Positions 27,201 to 37,395 of a DNA stretch of 64,000 nucleotides are shown here, in pieces. Source of the stretch: Blasia pusilla (lineage: Eukaryota > Marchantiophyta > Marchantiopsida > Blasiales); contig CM114275.1 in NCBI GenBank assembly GCA_050084515.1, forward strand, positions 4,216,001 to 4,280,000, given 5' to 3'. Made by a program: the position numbers and the translations under genes. Every line of letters begins with the position of its first letter. Position 1 is the first letter of the stretch. The notes under the pieces were generated by a model, which saw only the letters and a list, made by a program, of their open reading frames with translations, had not been told where the DNA came from and did no database searches.

Positions 27201-27745
27201 CGTATCCCATGACGTCCGCGGGCCGTGTGGACTCCTTGCGACCGTCGATGCTTCTACGCTTGACATGGCCGCAGATCTGTGCCTTTGGGGAACCATGATG
27301 GTTCGTATTTGTTTGTGTGTACATATGCACGCATGCATGCATGCATGGTAGATGGTCTGGACGAAGTTGACGGCGGACAAGCGACCAGGAGGGAAGAATA
27401 TCCTCCTCCCCAAAAAGAATATTCCTAGAATACGAAAAGTTTCCACACCAAACTGGATATTCGAACGATATACTAGATATTAAATGGCTTAAGAATCTAT
27501 ACTATAATGCGAGGAAGGGGGTTTACTCTTTTGGAAAAACAAAATCCCAAAGAAGTCAAGCCCTCCATAAATAATCTATACTCTTAACATGGGGGTTACT
27601 AAATGGAGGAAGGGAGAAGGAAAACCTGAAAGAGTCTTTCTAAAAGAAGTGAAGTCATCAAGTACTATTATAAGGGACCCAATGCTAATTTTCCCCTCCC
27701 AATCAAATCTGCTACCTAAAAGTGGAGTTGTTTCAATTTCTGCTC
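24251..27745. other. AT-rich intergenic region with transposon relics
   Basis: Mostly AT-rich DNA without intact genes. It includes a possible decayed hAT-like segment (25377-26130) and a short GC-rich island (about 26.95-27.3 kb) holding the inverted repeat CGCGAAGCC/GGCTTCGCG and GCATGC repeats. Nothing else is recognised. Confidence 0.45.
25377..26130 (+). pseudogene. Possible decayed hAT-like transposase remnant
   Basis: An open frame at 25377-25670 (97 codons) is followed, after stops, by a segment around 25960-26095 that reads like YANLCVLCVVARVQ, then an ERF...NVNKNRLTN-type stretch. That order and spacing recall the C-terminal region of hAT-family transposase-derived proteins. The frame is broken by several stops and no catalytic block or terminal inverted repeat is identified. 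This is a weak call; an unrelated decayed gene is possible. Confidence 0.25.
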
Positions 27746-28113
27746 TGTCATGACCATCCGGATTATGTTGTAGAGTATAATGTGCTAGTAGAGGCCATAC
27801 CTTATGTAGGGCCGCAATGTCTAGGTAGAGATGCGATTTCATACATAGGGTTGGGGGTTACTCAGTTGGGGGTGACTTTTCCAGTAGGGCCCGCTCTTAG
27901 GTTGGAGGATATAAGGTGGAGTGCACTCAAAGAACAATCAGTTCTTTGAGTTGAGCCTGTTGCGTTGGGAGTTAGCCTTGGTAGTGAGTAGAGCTCTTGG
28001 CTATGGTGTTTCCCGCAAGCTTTGACCTAGATTCTCCCATTGTGGAGTGGGTTTGACTCGATTGTATGTGATTCTATACGTGATTTATGACAGTAGGTCT
28101 TTCACGCATTTCA
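27746..28113 (+). repeat. Terminal repeat A1 (left end of the gypsy element)
   Basis: These 368 bp start TGTCATGACC and end GCATTTCA; they recur as A2 at 37028-37395. In A2 the repeat is preceded by the 108-bp segment B1, which is absent here. The left end therefore lacks the first part of the LTR as found at the right end. Confidence 0.9.
27908..27950 (+). promoter_or_regulatory. TATA-like box and inferred transcription start in repeat A1
   Basis: TATAAG at 27910-27915 lies 28 bp upstream of TCAGTTCTTTGAG (27938-27950). That 13-mer is exactly complementary to the sequence directly after A1. If the RNA starts near 27938, its 5' end could pair with that site. The 13-mer is also the right half of a small hairpin (ACTCAAAGAAC/GTTCTTTGAGT, 27925-27951). 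Start-site position is inference. Confidence 0.5.
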
Positions 28114-28126
28114 CTCAAAGAACTGA
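28114..28126 (+). promoter_or_regulatory. Possible self-priming primer-binding site
   Basis: CTCAAAGAACTGA directly abuts the end of repeat A1, where a retrotransposon primer-binding site belongs. It does not begin TGG and does not resemble an initiator-tRNA site. It is the exact reverse complement of 27938-27950 in A1. In Tf1/sushi-type elements the 5' end of the RNA folds back on the primer site in just this way. Confidence 0.5.
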
Positions 28127-29572
28127 CGTAGATCGATGGTAGCTTCGATTGTGGATCAGTAGGATCTGGTTAGGGCTGATTGTGTACTCAACCGTGGATG
28201 TTCGTGGCTTGTGGCCTATGTTGGAGGTGTGAATCTGGTGCGTGGTTGGTTGGGAAAGGAGCGCCTTGCTGAGAGCTTTCCAACACGCTTTAGATCTCCA
28301 GATTTCGTCAAGGGAGTTGGAAGTTATCAAGGATTGAAGATTCTGGTTCGTGTTCGACGGTTTTCTGATGTGGAGACCTTGGAGTGCGGAAGCTTTGTTG
28401 AAGTTCATTCAGATCGGGTGAGAGATTCCTGTTGCTACTTGTATTTTGATCTCATGTGAAGCTATCTGCTCGAGTGTGTGGAGCGTTGCGGATTTTTGCG
28501 TGCATGAAACTGGGCGGAAGCGCTGTCGGATTTGCGATTCTGGAGGTGTATGGACAACAAATTTTTCTGATTTTTAGCTCGGAGTACAGCGTTTGGTTCT
28601 AGCTGATTTTTTGTGGAGAGATAGCTATGATGGTCAATTGAATTCTGGTTGAGGATTTGCGGAGTAATTTCTGATCAAAACTTCGCGGACTAGCTCGAGG
28701 TCTATGGTGGATAGCGGATCGGAGGGGCTGATTGGTTGGAGACTCGTTCATTGTTGGAGATGACTTGGTTGGGCCTCTCTCCATAGCGAAGCATGGCGAA
28801 CGGGGCATGTCTCGAAGTTTTGAGGCTTCGAGGCAACTCGTGGTAGCTCGGGGCGAGTGGGCGTGAGAGGCGGAGTAAGAAGCAAGGAGCAAGCAAGCAA
28901 GCTTGCTTGCTTGGGCGTGAGGCATTTTTTGCAGGATTTGTGATTTGAGTGTTGCATAACTGGTCACCTATCTTTGGGCTATTCTGCCTGGAAGACGCTT
29001 AACTGCTGAGTTCTTAACTATGCCAGTGTACACACTGTTGTAGCTCATTTGGTGTTGTTCGGAGAGATGTTAGGCGCTTTATGCATCTCAGGTTTTTGGT
29101 TGATGGACCTCTAGCGCATAGTATGGTGTAGCCTCTCCATGCAGGTGATATTTTCAGGTGCTGCAAGTTCGACTAGCACGTCATCGACCCGCGGCGGAGT
29201 AGCTATTGCGTTAGAATTGTGTGGTGGGTTCTGTGGATTCAGGGGGCGCCACGTTTGGTAGATTGTGTTACCTTGATTTCCATTTGCGATTGGAGGGTTG
29301 TCATTGGACTTCCTGTGTTTGGATCCCCTCCATCATTGCTTCTTGCTTGCGCGCCCATTGTTAGGGTTGACGCTGATTTCCAGAGTAGTGTTACTCCTGT
29401 GTGCTACCGGTAGTGAGGCTGGAGTGATGACCAGTAGACCGTGGGAGGCTTCTTGTGGTGATGATAGGTTAGGTTGCCTACACCCATAGCTAGTAGAGCT
29501 AGAATAGTATAGCGACATCGACGTCACTTGGTTACTTAGTGGTGATAATTTGGTGGTGGTGCGGCATCGGCG
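28127..29572 (+). other. Long leader of the gypsy element
   Basis: About 1.45 kb separate the repeat from gag and hold no convincing gene; the frames on both strands are short. A perfect 24-bp palindrome built from CAAG units lies at 28890-28913. The leader may carry packaging or translation signals. Confidence 0.6.
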
Positions 29573-31211
29573 TTGGTCATCACGGAGCTGTCGGGTGGTC
29601 TGGTTGGGGACGGTGGTGCGGATAGTGGTGGTTGCACACGGAGTGGATTTAGGTATCGGCTACCTTTTCCACTTCCGACGGTTGATGAAGAGGAGGATGA
29701 GGGTGTTCCAAACACCGAGTCTTCTATGTTGTTATCGAGTGTTGCAGCTCCATTGATTTGGGACATGGACGGGATATATGGGGCCATGAAGGGCCCACGA
29801 CGATACTCGGGTGCAGTGGGCACCATTGAGTTGGAGGATTTCATGCAGGAGTTTGATACGTGGTGTGATATGCAGATGTTGCGGAAGGCCACGTTGTTTA
29901 CACCCTTCCTGGCTTGGAAGGGGTTGTTTCAGCACTTGGAGGGACTACCCATGGATGATTACCATGAGTTTAGGAAGGACCATGTTGCTGAGATTGAGGC
30001 GTGGAGACAATATTGGTGTCTAGGCTATGTGTCTATCACCCATGGTGGTATTGGTAGTAGTGCTCCTACTATGCCAGCCAGCCCGGCGTTGAGTGGTACG
30101 AGTACGAGCCGGAGTGGGGGTACCAGTGGAGGTACCAGTGGGGGTACTAGTCGAGGTACTAGTGTCCCACCATCGTTTAGCCCGGTTGCAGAGTTCTTCA
30201 AGAGGTTGAAGAAGAACTATCAGGGAGTGAAGATAGAGAAGTTGAGAAGTCTTCAAGAATTTCAGCGAAAGACTGGTGAGAGTCTTCGTGAGGCATACAC
30301 TTGTATCGGCGCGCTTGATTCGATTACCCAAGGTGTGGCGAGGCTTAGGCGATCCAATTTTGGTATGGAATCTTGGAGAGAGTTGCGCCCAGAGGTGCGT
30401 GATGCTACTCTTATGAGTGATGATTCACCCACATTGACCCATGTGTTTGCTCTTTCGAGAAGATTGAGCTTAACATGGTGAAGGAGAGAGTGGTGACATC
30501 CGCATTCAGTGAGGGATACAACTACTACTTCTCGTGTTTGAGCCCACCTCACGGTCTCGTAGTAGTGGTGGTGGTAGTAGTAGTGGGAGTCGTGGGGGGT
30601 ACACTCGACCTCAGTCAGGTCCTAGAGGGACACTTGCGCAGAGACCATTGCCTTCATTTGCTGCCCCACAGCAAGGACAGTCATGTTGGACATGTGGAGG
30701 TAATCATGTTAGGAAGTTTTGTCCCCAAGAGGATGGGAGACGGACTTTGGAGGATGGGCCTGAGTCGTGCCCAACTCAGTGTGATCATTGCGAGAGACCA
30801 GGTCATCCTCGAGAGCGTTGCTTTGATCTTCATCCAGAGTTGAGATCAGGTCGCGGCCATGGTAGAGTAGCTCCGAGAGGCCGAGGTGGTAGAGGTGGTA
30901 GGGGTGGTAGAGGTGGACCAGTGGTTGGAGAGCCTACGGTGGCTACCCCTACCGCTACTACAGAGTCAACTATGGCTGCCAGGATTGAGCAGTTGGAGCA
31001 GAAGTTGGCTACTATGGTTGGTATCCAGCATAGATCAGGTTCTGGAGCAGGGGCTTCCACCTCTTATGGAGGGGATGATCTCTCTTATATGGCAAGTGCA
31101 AAGCCTGAGTTGAGGCATCCGCAGCGATTCGAGAGGAGCCACTCGGCGTCGAGCCACGTGATGCTCTTGTGGAGTTGGACCCACAGAGGGATGAGGGGGG
31201 AGGCGGGCTAG
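29573..31211 (+). pseudogene. gag (capsid-like region plus two CCHC knuckles), frameshifted
   Basis: The first frame (29573-30481) has the capsid-like part: a Gly/Ser/Thr-rich stretch of GGTS repeats, then FQRKTGESLREAYT, a typical retrotransposon-gag motif. Two frameshifts (near 30455 and 30520) lead into the nucleocapsid frame at 30534. That frame has two zinc knuckles, CWTCGGNHVRKFC and CDHCERPGHPRERC, followed by an RGG-type basic stretch and a short coiled coil. The frame ends at a TAG at 31209. The second copy at 51411-52960 has the same order, supporting a real gag. The product would package the element RNA. Confidence 0.8.
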
Positions 31212-31226
31212 GCTTCCCAATCATTC

Positions 31227-31529
31227 TTGTTGTCCGAGGTGCTTAGGACTCCATCCATGGTTCCTCGCGACCTATTGAGCCGACGATGGGGGCGAGGCAT
31301 CTATATCGCGTGTAGTAGACACGGATGCAAACATCGAGGCGGTGATGTGCGGATGGCAACCGGTGTTGGGATCCCCATTGTTTTCGCCACGGAGTCGATG
31401 GCTTTAGGAGTTGACTTAGCTCATGTATTTCAGCTAGCGACCACGTTGTGTGAACGTGGGGTATTCTTGCTACACGTCTTTGAGGTGGATGAGGGTGTTG
31501 CGGTGGAGCGACCCTCTATGTCAGTGTAG
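31227..31529 (+). other. Conserved gag-pol linker segment of unknown function
   Basis: In frame with the nucleocapsid and protease. It contains VFATESMALGVDLAHVFQLA followed by TTLCERG. The second element has a clear counterpart (FFASDVMTLGPTPAEVFRLA, then AMLCNHG), so this segment was under protein-level constraint in the family. I do not recognise the domain. The frame is closed by a TAG at 31527. Confidence 0.5.
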
Positions 31530-31679
31530 CATTGAGTATCGATGCTACTTGGCGCAAAGGCGGCGAAGATGGATGCATTACCAGCCCGGCCAGCCATTGA
31601 TCGTGAGAGGCTTACACTTGGTGTATGTATGTTGGACAACCGGAGTGGGATATTCCGATTGGTGAGTCCTACAGGATAG

Positions 31680-32000
31680 GTGTATAGACCAGATAGAGTC
31701 TTGTTAGACTCTGGTGCCCAACCTTTGATGTTGGGAAAGTCGGCATGTATTGGTTTGGGTATTCGGAGGTCAGAGCTCGAGCCTTGCCCATTCCAGATTC
31801 AAACATCACTTGGAGGAGCCAATGATAGGTCTCAATTCATGACACGGGAGAAGTTTTGTGTACAGTTGAGACCAGATCATGCGACTGACAGCTCCAGGTT
31901 GGGAGTATCTGTGGTAGTCACATCAGCCGAGTCGTATGATGTACTAGTTGGAGGAGCACTATTGTACTCGATGGGTTTTCAGATGGATTACTGGACTTAG
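31680..32000 (+). pseudogene. Retropepsin-like aspartic protease
   Basis: The motif VLLDSGAQPLMLG gives the catalytic DSGA, and SYDVLVGGALLYSMGF matches the distal hydrophobic-Gly motif of Ty3/gypsy proteases. It is in frame with the nucleocapsid upstream and the methyltransferase downstream. The frame is interrupted by TAG at 31998-32000 where a sense codon is expected. The protease would process the gag-pol polyprotein. Confidence 0.8.
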
Positions 32001-32438
32001 ACAGTGTCTTATAGACCTGGTTGGCAGTCCGGGGATGGACGTATGAGCCAAGTTCCTGTGAGATTTATTTATGGGGCTCGACCAGGAGGGTCTTCCGCAA
32101 CAGTGTTAGCATCTGTGGCTGGTTTTAGTGGAGTAGTCACTTGGCCAGGAGACTTTTTTGAGGGTAATGTTTTTGCTATGGATTCTCCTGTGCATGAGGA
32201 GGTAGAGGAGGTCCCTATTTTTGCAGTTGTGGCATCCTCATCGTTGGATGTGCCACTTTGGAGTTCAGGCATTGCACTACGGCAGGAGGCTGATCGCCTA
32301 GTGTAGGATGCTTGGTGTGAGGCTGTTATACCTCACGAGGAAGAGGAGGCCCCACGGCGGACTCCTACTTCTGGTCCAGTTGGGTTATCCCCTTTGGATA
32401 CTACATCCATTGTATGGCAGTATCCTCCGGAGGGTATT

Positions 32439-33400
32439 TGTTTGTTAGATCTCTTTGGTGGGATTAGCATTGGTTTGGCTGCAATGTTGCAGGCCGGTAT
32501 TCCTGTGCGGAGATACGTGTATGTGGAGCGAGATGAGACGGCCTAGAGAGTCTCATCCCGACATATCGGTCAATTGATGCGGAGATATCATGAGTTGTTG
32601 CCGCCATCAGCTATTCGTGGGTACCAGCGTGCTTTGCCGTCACACATTGCATTGTTGGGGGCGCAGGACCTTGAGAGGGTTGATCCTGTGGATTTGGTGA
32701 TTGCTGGATGGCCATGTCAGGGTCATACACGTGTTGGTCGTGGTGAGGGATTACACGACCCTAAGTCTCGATTGTTTTGGGAGATGTTACGGGTGTTACG
32801 ACATCTTCAGGTTCATCAGGCACGTGCTCTAGCTTACATTCTGGAGAATGTTCCATTGTTGGGTGACACTCGGACCCGGATGATGGCGAATGTTCATGAG
32901 GTGCGGTCTTGGATTGGACCAGCGGTGTTGTTGGATGCAGCGCGAGTTGGCTCGCGTGCACATAAATCCACGCTTGTGGTGGACAAACTTGTTGCCTAGG
33001 GAGGTTCTCGTCGAGCATATGATGCGGTCTGGCGGGATCCTTGCCTTACAGTGGATAGTATCTTGGATACTGGGCAACTTTCTCAGGTGGTGAGGGTTAT
33101 TGATCGGTCACCCATGGTAGTGGTGAACCGTGTGGGCCAGCCTAGGATGGCACTATCCACATTTGTGAGTTTTCCCTTGTCACATGCATACAGGGAAGGT
33201 AGCCCCGGGCTTGTGTGGGATTCTCATGTGGGACAGTTGGTGGAGCCTAACGCTGATGAGAGAGAGCGTGCGATGGGATTTGCTACTAGTGTGACAGCGG
33301 TTGCTTCCATTTCTGAGGCTTCACGAAGTCATGTGTTGGATTAGGCCATGGACCTGAATTGTTTGACTTGGATTTTGAGTCTTGGTATGGCCGAGCAGCG
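32439..33400 (+). pseudogene. DNMT3-like C5-cytosine DNA methyltransferase domain inside pol
   Basis: The motifs of C5-cytosine methyltransferases appear in order. Motif I is LLDLFGGISIGLAAMLQAG (from 32442), motif II YVYVERDE, motif IV GWPCQGHT with catalytic Cys codon 32715-32717, motif VI YILENV (Glu codon 32844-32846), a motif VIII-like DAARVGSRAHKS, motif IX ERERAMGF (about 33256-33280) and motif X AMDLN (33348-33362). Spacing, the RYVYVE segment and SRLFWEMLRVLRHL resemble DNMT3/DRM-type enzymes, although motif IV reads PCQ where DNMT3 has PCN. Frame breaks: TAG at 32544, TAG at 33342, and a compensating indel pair near 32970 and 33010 that shifts a WWTNLLPREVL segment. The enzyme would have methylated cytosines, perhaps in the element's own cDNA; that role is inference. 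Confidence 0.85.
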
Positions 33401-33635
33401 TCAACTTCGGACTATGTCTGTGGGTCTTTCACCCCTTGTAATGAGCTCGATGGCTACCGGGACGGTAGAGGCATTGGCTGGGGGCAAGGAGAGTAGAATT
33501 TTGCATCCTTGGAGTAAATGGGATGTAATGGCTGGGCATGTGGAGTTGGTTGCTCATGCTGGTGGATGAGTTATTTGCTCAGATGATGGTATAGCTAAGG
33601 GTGTACCATCTTGTGAGGGGGTTGCGTAGCAGCCA

Positions 33636-35261
33636 ATGGCATTGTCCTCTCCCTCTAGTGTACCAGTGGAGGAGACTTGGGAGCCATTACTTGGGCCCAA
33701 GCTTACGGGAGGTGAGAAACGACGCTTGACACAGTTCCTACGTGCTTATAGGAGTTGTTTTGCCTTTAGCATGAAGGAGTTGGGTTCTCTGGTTGGACCC
33801 AATATACGGATTGATTTGGCTAGTGATACGCCAATCTTCTGTCGTCCCTACCGATATAGTGATATGGAGAGGGACCTGATTCAGAGTAGGACGTTGGACC
33901 TTTTGGAGGCTGTATTAGTGGAGTTGTCGCATGGAGAGTATGCATCAGCCACTATCATGCATGCTAAAAAGGATATGCATGGCAACTACACGGATAGGCG
34001 GATGTGTGGAGATTATCATCCTATCAATTGGCAAACCAAGGCCGATAGGTATGCCATGCCTACACCTGAGGAGATCTTTGATGTGGTGGGACAGGCAAAG
34101 ATTTTCAGTACTTTGGATCTTCGGGCAGGATACCATCAATTGCCGATTCGGGAGAGTGACAAGGCCAAGACAACATTTTGGGGTGTCAACTCTCATGGCA
34201 AGGATTGTTTGTACAAGTGGAAATTCTTACCCTTTGGGTTGAAGAATGCACCTGCCGAGTTTCAGAGAGTGATGGACAGGATCCTAGCAGGGTTGGATTT
34301 TGTTTGGTGTTATATTGATGATATCTTGGTGTTCAGTAACATGGTGGAGGAGCATCAGATACATTTGCAGATGGTGTTTGAGCGGTTGAAAGCTCATGGT
34401 CTACGTTTGCATCTAGGAAAGTGTAAGTTCTTCCATGAGGATGTTAAGTACTTGGGTCATGTGATCTATCCAGGTGGTTTGGGAGTTCAGCAAGCAAAGA
34501 TGGAGGCTATTGCACTTATTCCGCGTCCGGTAGATGTGAGTAGAGTTCGGGCATTCATGGGATTGGCGAACTACTATCGGAGGTATGTGAAGGGATTTAG
34601 TGCTATGGCAAAGCCTTTGAACCAATTGCTGAAATCAGATCAAGAGTGGCATTGGGGAGATGATCAGGAGAGAGCTTTTGTGGAGCTTAAGGCCCAGTTG
34701 GTGGCGGCGCCTATCTTGAGGAGACCTATCAGAGGGCGCCCATTTCAGTTACACACTGATTGGAGTAGGTTGGGACTTGGAGCGGTGTTGACACAACATG
34801 ATGTTGAGCACATGGAGTTTGTGGTGGCCTATGCAAGTCGTTCGAATAATGCAGCAGAGTCGCGCTTTAGTTCATATGAGGGAGAGTGCTTGGCAGTAGT
34901 GTGGGATGTGGCACAATTTAGGTGTTACTTGTTTGGCACACAGTTTACCCTTGTTATTGATCACCAGCCGCTCAAGTGGTTGATGGAGTCTGACAAGCTT
35001 ACAGGGAAGCTTGTACGGTGGGCTCTTATCTTACAAGAGTATGACTTCGGTGGTACATAGACACTGGAGTTGCCAACCTTGATCTTTGATGGGTTGAGTA
35101 GGAACCCATGTACTAGCCAAGAGGATACAACTGGGGCTAGATGGCATGGCGAGGTTGATGAGGAGATGGTGCCAGGTTGGCATGCATCTGCCTTTTTATG
35201 TTGGTTAGGGGTGGACTCTAGTATGGAGGACCACATGATATCTTACTCTAGTCGAGGGTAG
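33636..35261 (+). pseudogene. Reverse transcriptase and RNase H of the gypsy element
   Basis: A long open stretch of 474 codons. The RT carries STLDLRAGYHQLPI, FLPFGLKNAPAEFQRVMD and the catalytic YIDDILVFS (about 34311). The connection domain has VRAFMGLANYYRRYVKGF. RNase H follows with HTDWSRLGLGAVLTQ, SYEGECLAVVW and VIDHQPLKWL, giving its Asp/Glu residues. The order is that of Ty3/gypsy. The frame continues past a TAG at 35058 to a Gly-Leu-Ser-Arg-Asn tail typical of gypsy RNase H ends. It is continuous in frame with the methyltransferase upstream. Confidence 0.93.
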
Positions 35262-35328
35262 ATGGCCACCTTGAGATCCTAAGGTTGGAGATGGTGGTAC
35301 GGATCAGCGTGATATTCATGATGATGCG

Positions 35329-36060
35329 TTGGTGTTGGAGTTCCTACGGACTAAAAGAGGGATGCCAGGCATAGTGAGTGCCAAGGAGCGAGACCGTGTT
35401 CTTCAACGTGCTAAGAGGTATCGATTGGAGGGAACACATATTCTTCGTGTGTGGGAGGATGGTAGAGTACGAGTAGTGCCGCATTTGGCTCATAGAGAGC
35501 GCATTGTGCGACATGCCCATGAGGAGTTGGGACATTTTGGGGTAAAGCGTACATATAGCTTACTCCTTGGTCAGTATTGGTGGCGTGGCATGCATACTCG
35601 GTCAGTGATTGGTGTCATGTTGTATGGTTTGTGACCGGGTGAGGGGATCATTCAATGCCCCTACACCACAGTTACACCCCTTGCCTATTATGGGGTTGGG
35701 TTACCGTTGGAGTGTGGACTTTGCGGGACCGTTACCGTTGACTGTATGACATCATCGATATGTGTTGGTGAAGGTGGAGCACTTCTCCAAGTGGATTGAG
35801 TTGGTGGCATTACCGGACAAGGCAAGTGAGGGAACGGCGTATGCGTTTCTTGATAGAGTGCTTAGTCATTTTGGTGCACCAGCTATAGTGCTGACCAACC
35901 AGGGTACAGAGTTTTAGGGTGAGTTTCAGGTCTTGTGTGACAATGCGTTGATTGATCATTGGACCACGTCTCGAGATCATCCAGGCGGATGGTTTGGTGA
36001 GCGTGTGGTTCAGGCGGTGAAGAGGGCATTGCACAAGTATGGCCTCTGAAAGGGCATCTT
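35329..36060 (+). pseudogene. Integrase zinc-binding and DDE-type core, broken
   Basis: The HHCC-type zinc region reads IVRHAHEELGHFGVKRTYSL then WWRGMH; the Cys pair lies after a frameshift near 35620. The core shows WSVDFAGPL (first Asp, codon 35717-35719), FSKWIELVALP, and LTNQGTEF where the second catalytic Asp is replaced by Asn (codon 35897-35899, a G-to-A change). A TAG follows at EF. Further stops and frame changes lie near 36046. It would insert the element's cDNA into chromosomes; this copy is inactive. Confidence 0.8.
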
Positions 36061-36189
36061 GGAGACTGGGATATTCGGTTGCCATGGTTAGCCATGGGGT
36101 ATAGGTTGATCGCCTAGCATCCTTGGCTTCCTTCTCACCTTATTTTACATATATCGGCCGAGATCGGACTTGCCAACAAAGCAATTCGT

Positions 36190-36746
36190 CGGGAGTCTAG
36201 TGAGGTGGTGAACCTTGATGACCCAGAGATGTGGATGAGAGTGTGTTCTCGCGGCGAGCTCTTCGGAGAGTTATGCCAACAGCCTTTGAGAATCTTTTCA
36301 TTGCTGAACACAAGGATACGTTGCAATATGAAACCATTCAGGGTGGAGGTTATCGATCATCGATTCGTAGGTTCCATGTGGGGGACTATGTCTATTTGCA
36401 GCAGATTGCACCGACAACGTTGGATATGACGACAGGCCGCACTATTTTACGAATGCGTGAGGTGTTAGCTTCTGGAGTTTTCATGTTGGAGGGTCGTGAT
36501 GGAGTTGTTTGGAAGGACCATGTGCGTAATTTTGCGCCATGTCATCTTCCAAATGTGGATGGTACTGTTGACCCAAGTTTAGCCATGATACGTGCTAGCT
36601 TGAGGTGCATGTTGTGTGGGTCTGCTGGTAACGCAGCCCGTATGTTGGTGTGTGATCGGTGTTCTAGGGGTTGGCACATGATGTGTTTGACTCCACGTAT
36701 GGATGTTGTTCCTACTGGAAGGTGGGTTTGTCCTCGATGTACTTAG
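36190..36746 (+). pseudogene. Integrase C-terminal domain with terminal PHD finger
   Basis: An open frame contains FHVGDYVYLQQ, the typical start of the gypsy integrase C-terminal barrel, then a well conserved EGRDGVVWKDHVRN segment. It ends in a PHD finger with the full C4HC3 ligand set: CMLC, LVCDRC, GWHMMC and WVCPRC (about 36604-36746), directly before the TAG stop. Many plant gypsy integrases end in a chromodomain; here a PHD finger takes its place. PHD fingers read histone H3 tails, so targeting of integration is a fair inference. The second element keeps the same fusion. Confidence 0.85.
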
Positions 36747-36908
36747 GAGGGGTAGATGACTTGATCTTTGCATGATATGGATTACATATGTGCGAATAAC
36801 GATGGGGCAACCTAGCACCCGGCCTTCTGATTCGTGCACCCAAGAAGGTGTATAGCATGTAGTAGATGTATAGGGCTACATGGGAGTTAGAGGGACCTAA
36901 CCGCCAGT

Positions 36909-36919
36909 TAGGGGGGCGA
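36909..36919 (+). promoter_or_regulatory. Polypurine tract before repeat B1
   Basis: AGGGGGGCGAG lies directly before repeat B1. The second element has AGGGGGG at the equivalent place (50615-50621 on the opposite strand), directly before its own B1. It is the expected plus-strand primer and marks the start of the 3' repeat as B1, not A2. Confidence 0.6.
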
Positions 36920-37027
36920 GTTGTGGTACACTTGTGTTTGTGGATGCTCTTGTCTATGTTATGTATGTATGTGAGTATGGTATGTTGGCGATGTATGTTG
37001 TATGACGATGTGGATTCACACGACAGC
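36920..37027 (+). repeat. Repeat B1 of the gypsy element
   Basis: 108 bp from GTTGTGGTACACTTG to CACACGACAGC, repeated nearly exactly as B2 at 37396-37503. It lies between the purine tract and A2. B1 plus A2 would be a normal 476-bp LTR ending in TTTCA. Confidence 0.9.
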
Positions 37028-37395
37028 TGTCATGACCATACGGATTATGTCGTAGAGTATAGTGTGCTAGTAGAGGCCATACCTTATGTAGGACCGTAGT
37101 GGCTAGGTAGAGATGCAGTTTCATACATAGGGTTGGGGGTTACTCAGTTGGGGGTGACTTTCCCAGTAGGGCCCGCTCTTAGGTTGGAGGATATAGTGTG
37201 GAGTGCACCCAAAGAACAGTCACTTCTTTGAGTTGAGCCTGTTGCGTTGGGAGTTAGCCTTGGTAGTGAGTAGAGCTCTTGGCTATGGTGTTTCCCGCAA
37301 GCTTCGACCTAGATTCTCCCATCGTGGAGTGGATTTGGCTCGATTGTATGTGATTCTATACGTGATTTATGACAATAGGTCTTTCACGGATTTCA
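37028..37395 (+). repeat. Repeat A2 of the gypsy element
   Basis: The same 368-bp sequence as A1, with scattered substitutions. The copy of the self-priming 13-mer is mutated here. Confidence 0.9.

Noticed and set aside
32439-33400. Bacterial restriction-modification methyltransferase or contamination
   Set aside because: The domain is in frame with retrotransposon protease and RT, and the flanks are plant genes with spliceosomal introns.
36579-36839. Minus-strand frame over the PHD finger
   Set aside because: Antisense shadow of the integrase-PHD frame, which has a full set of zinc ligands.
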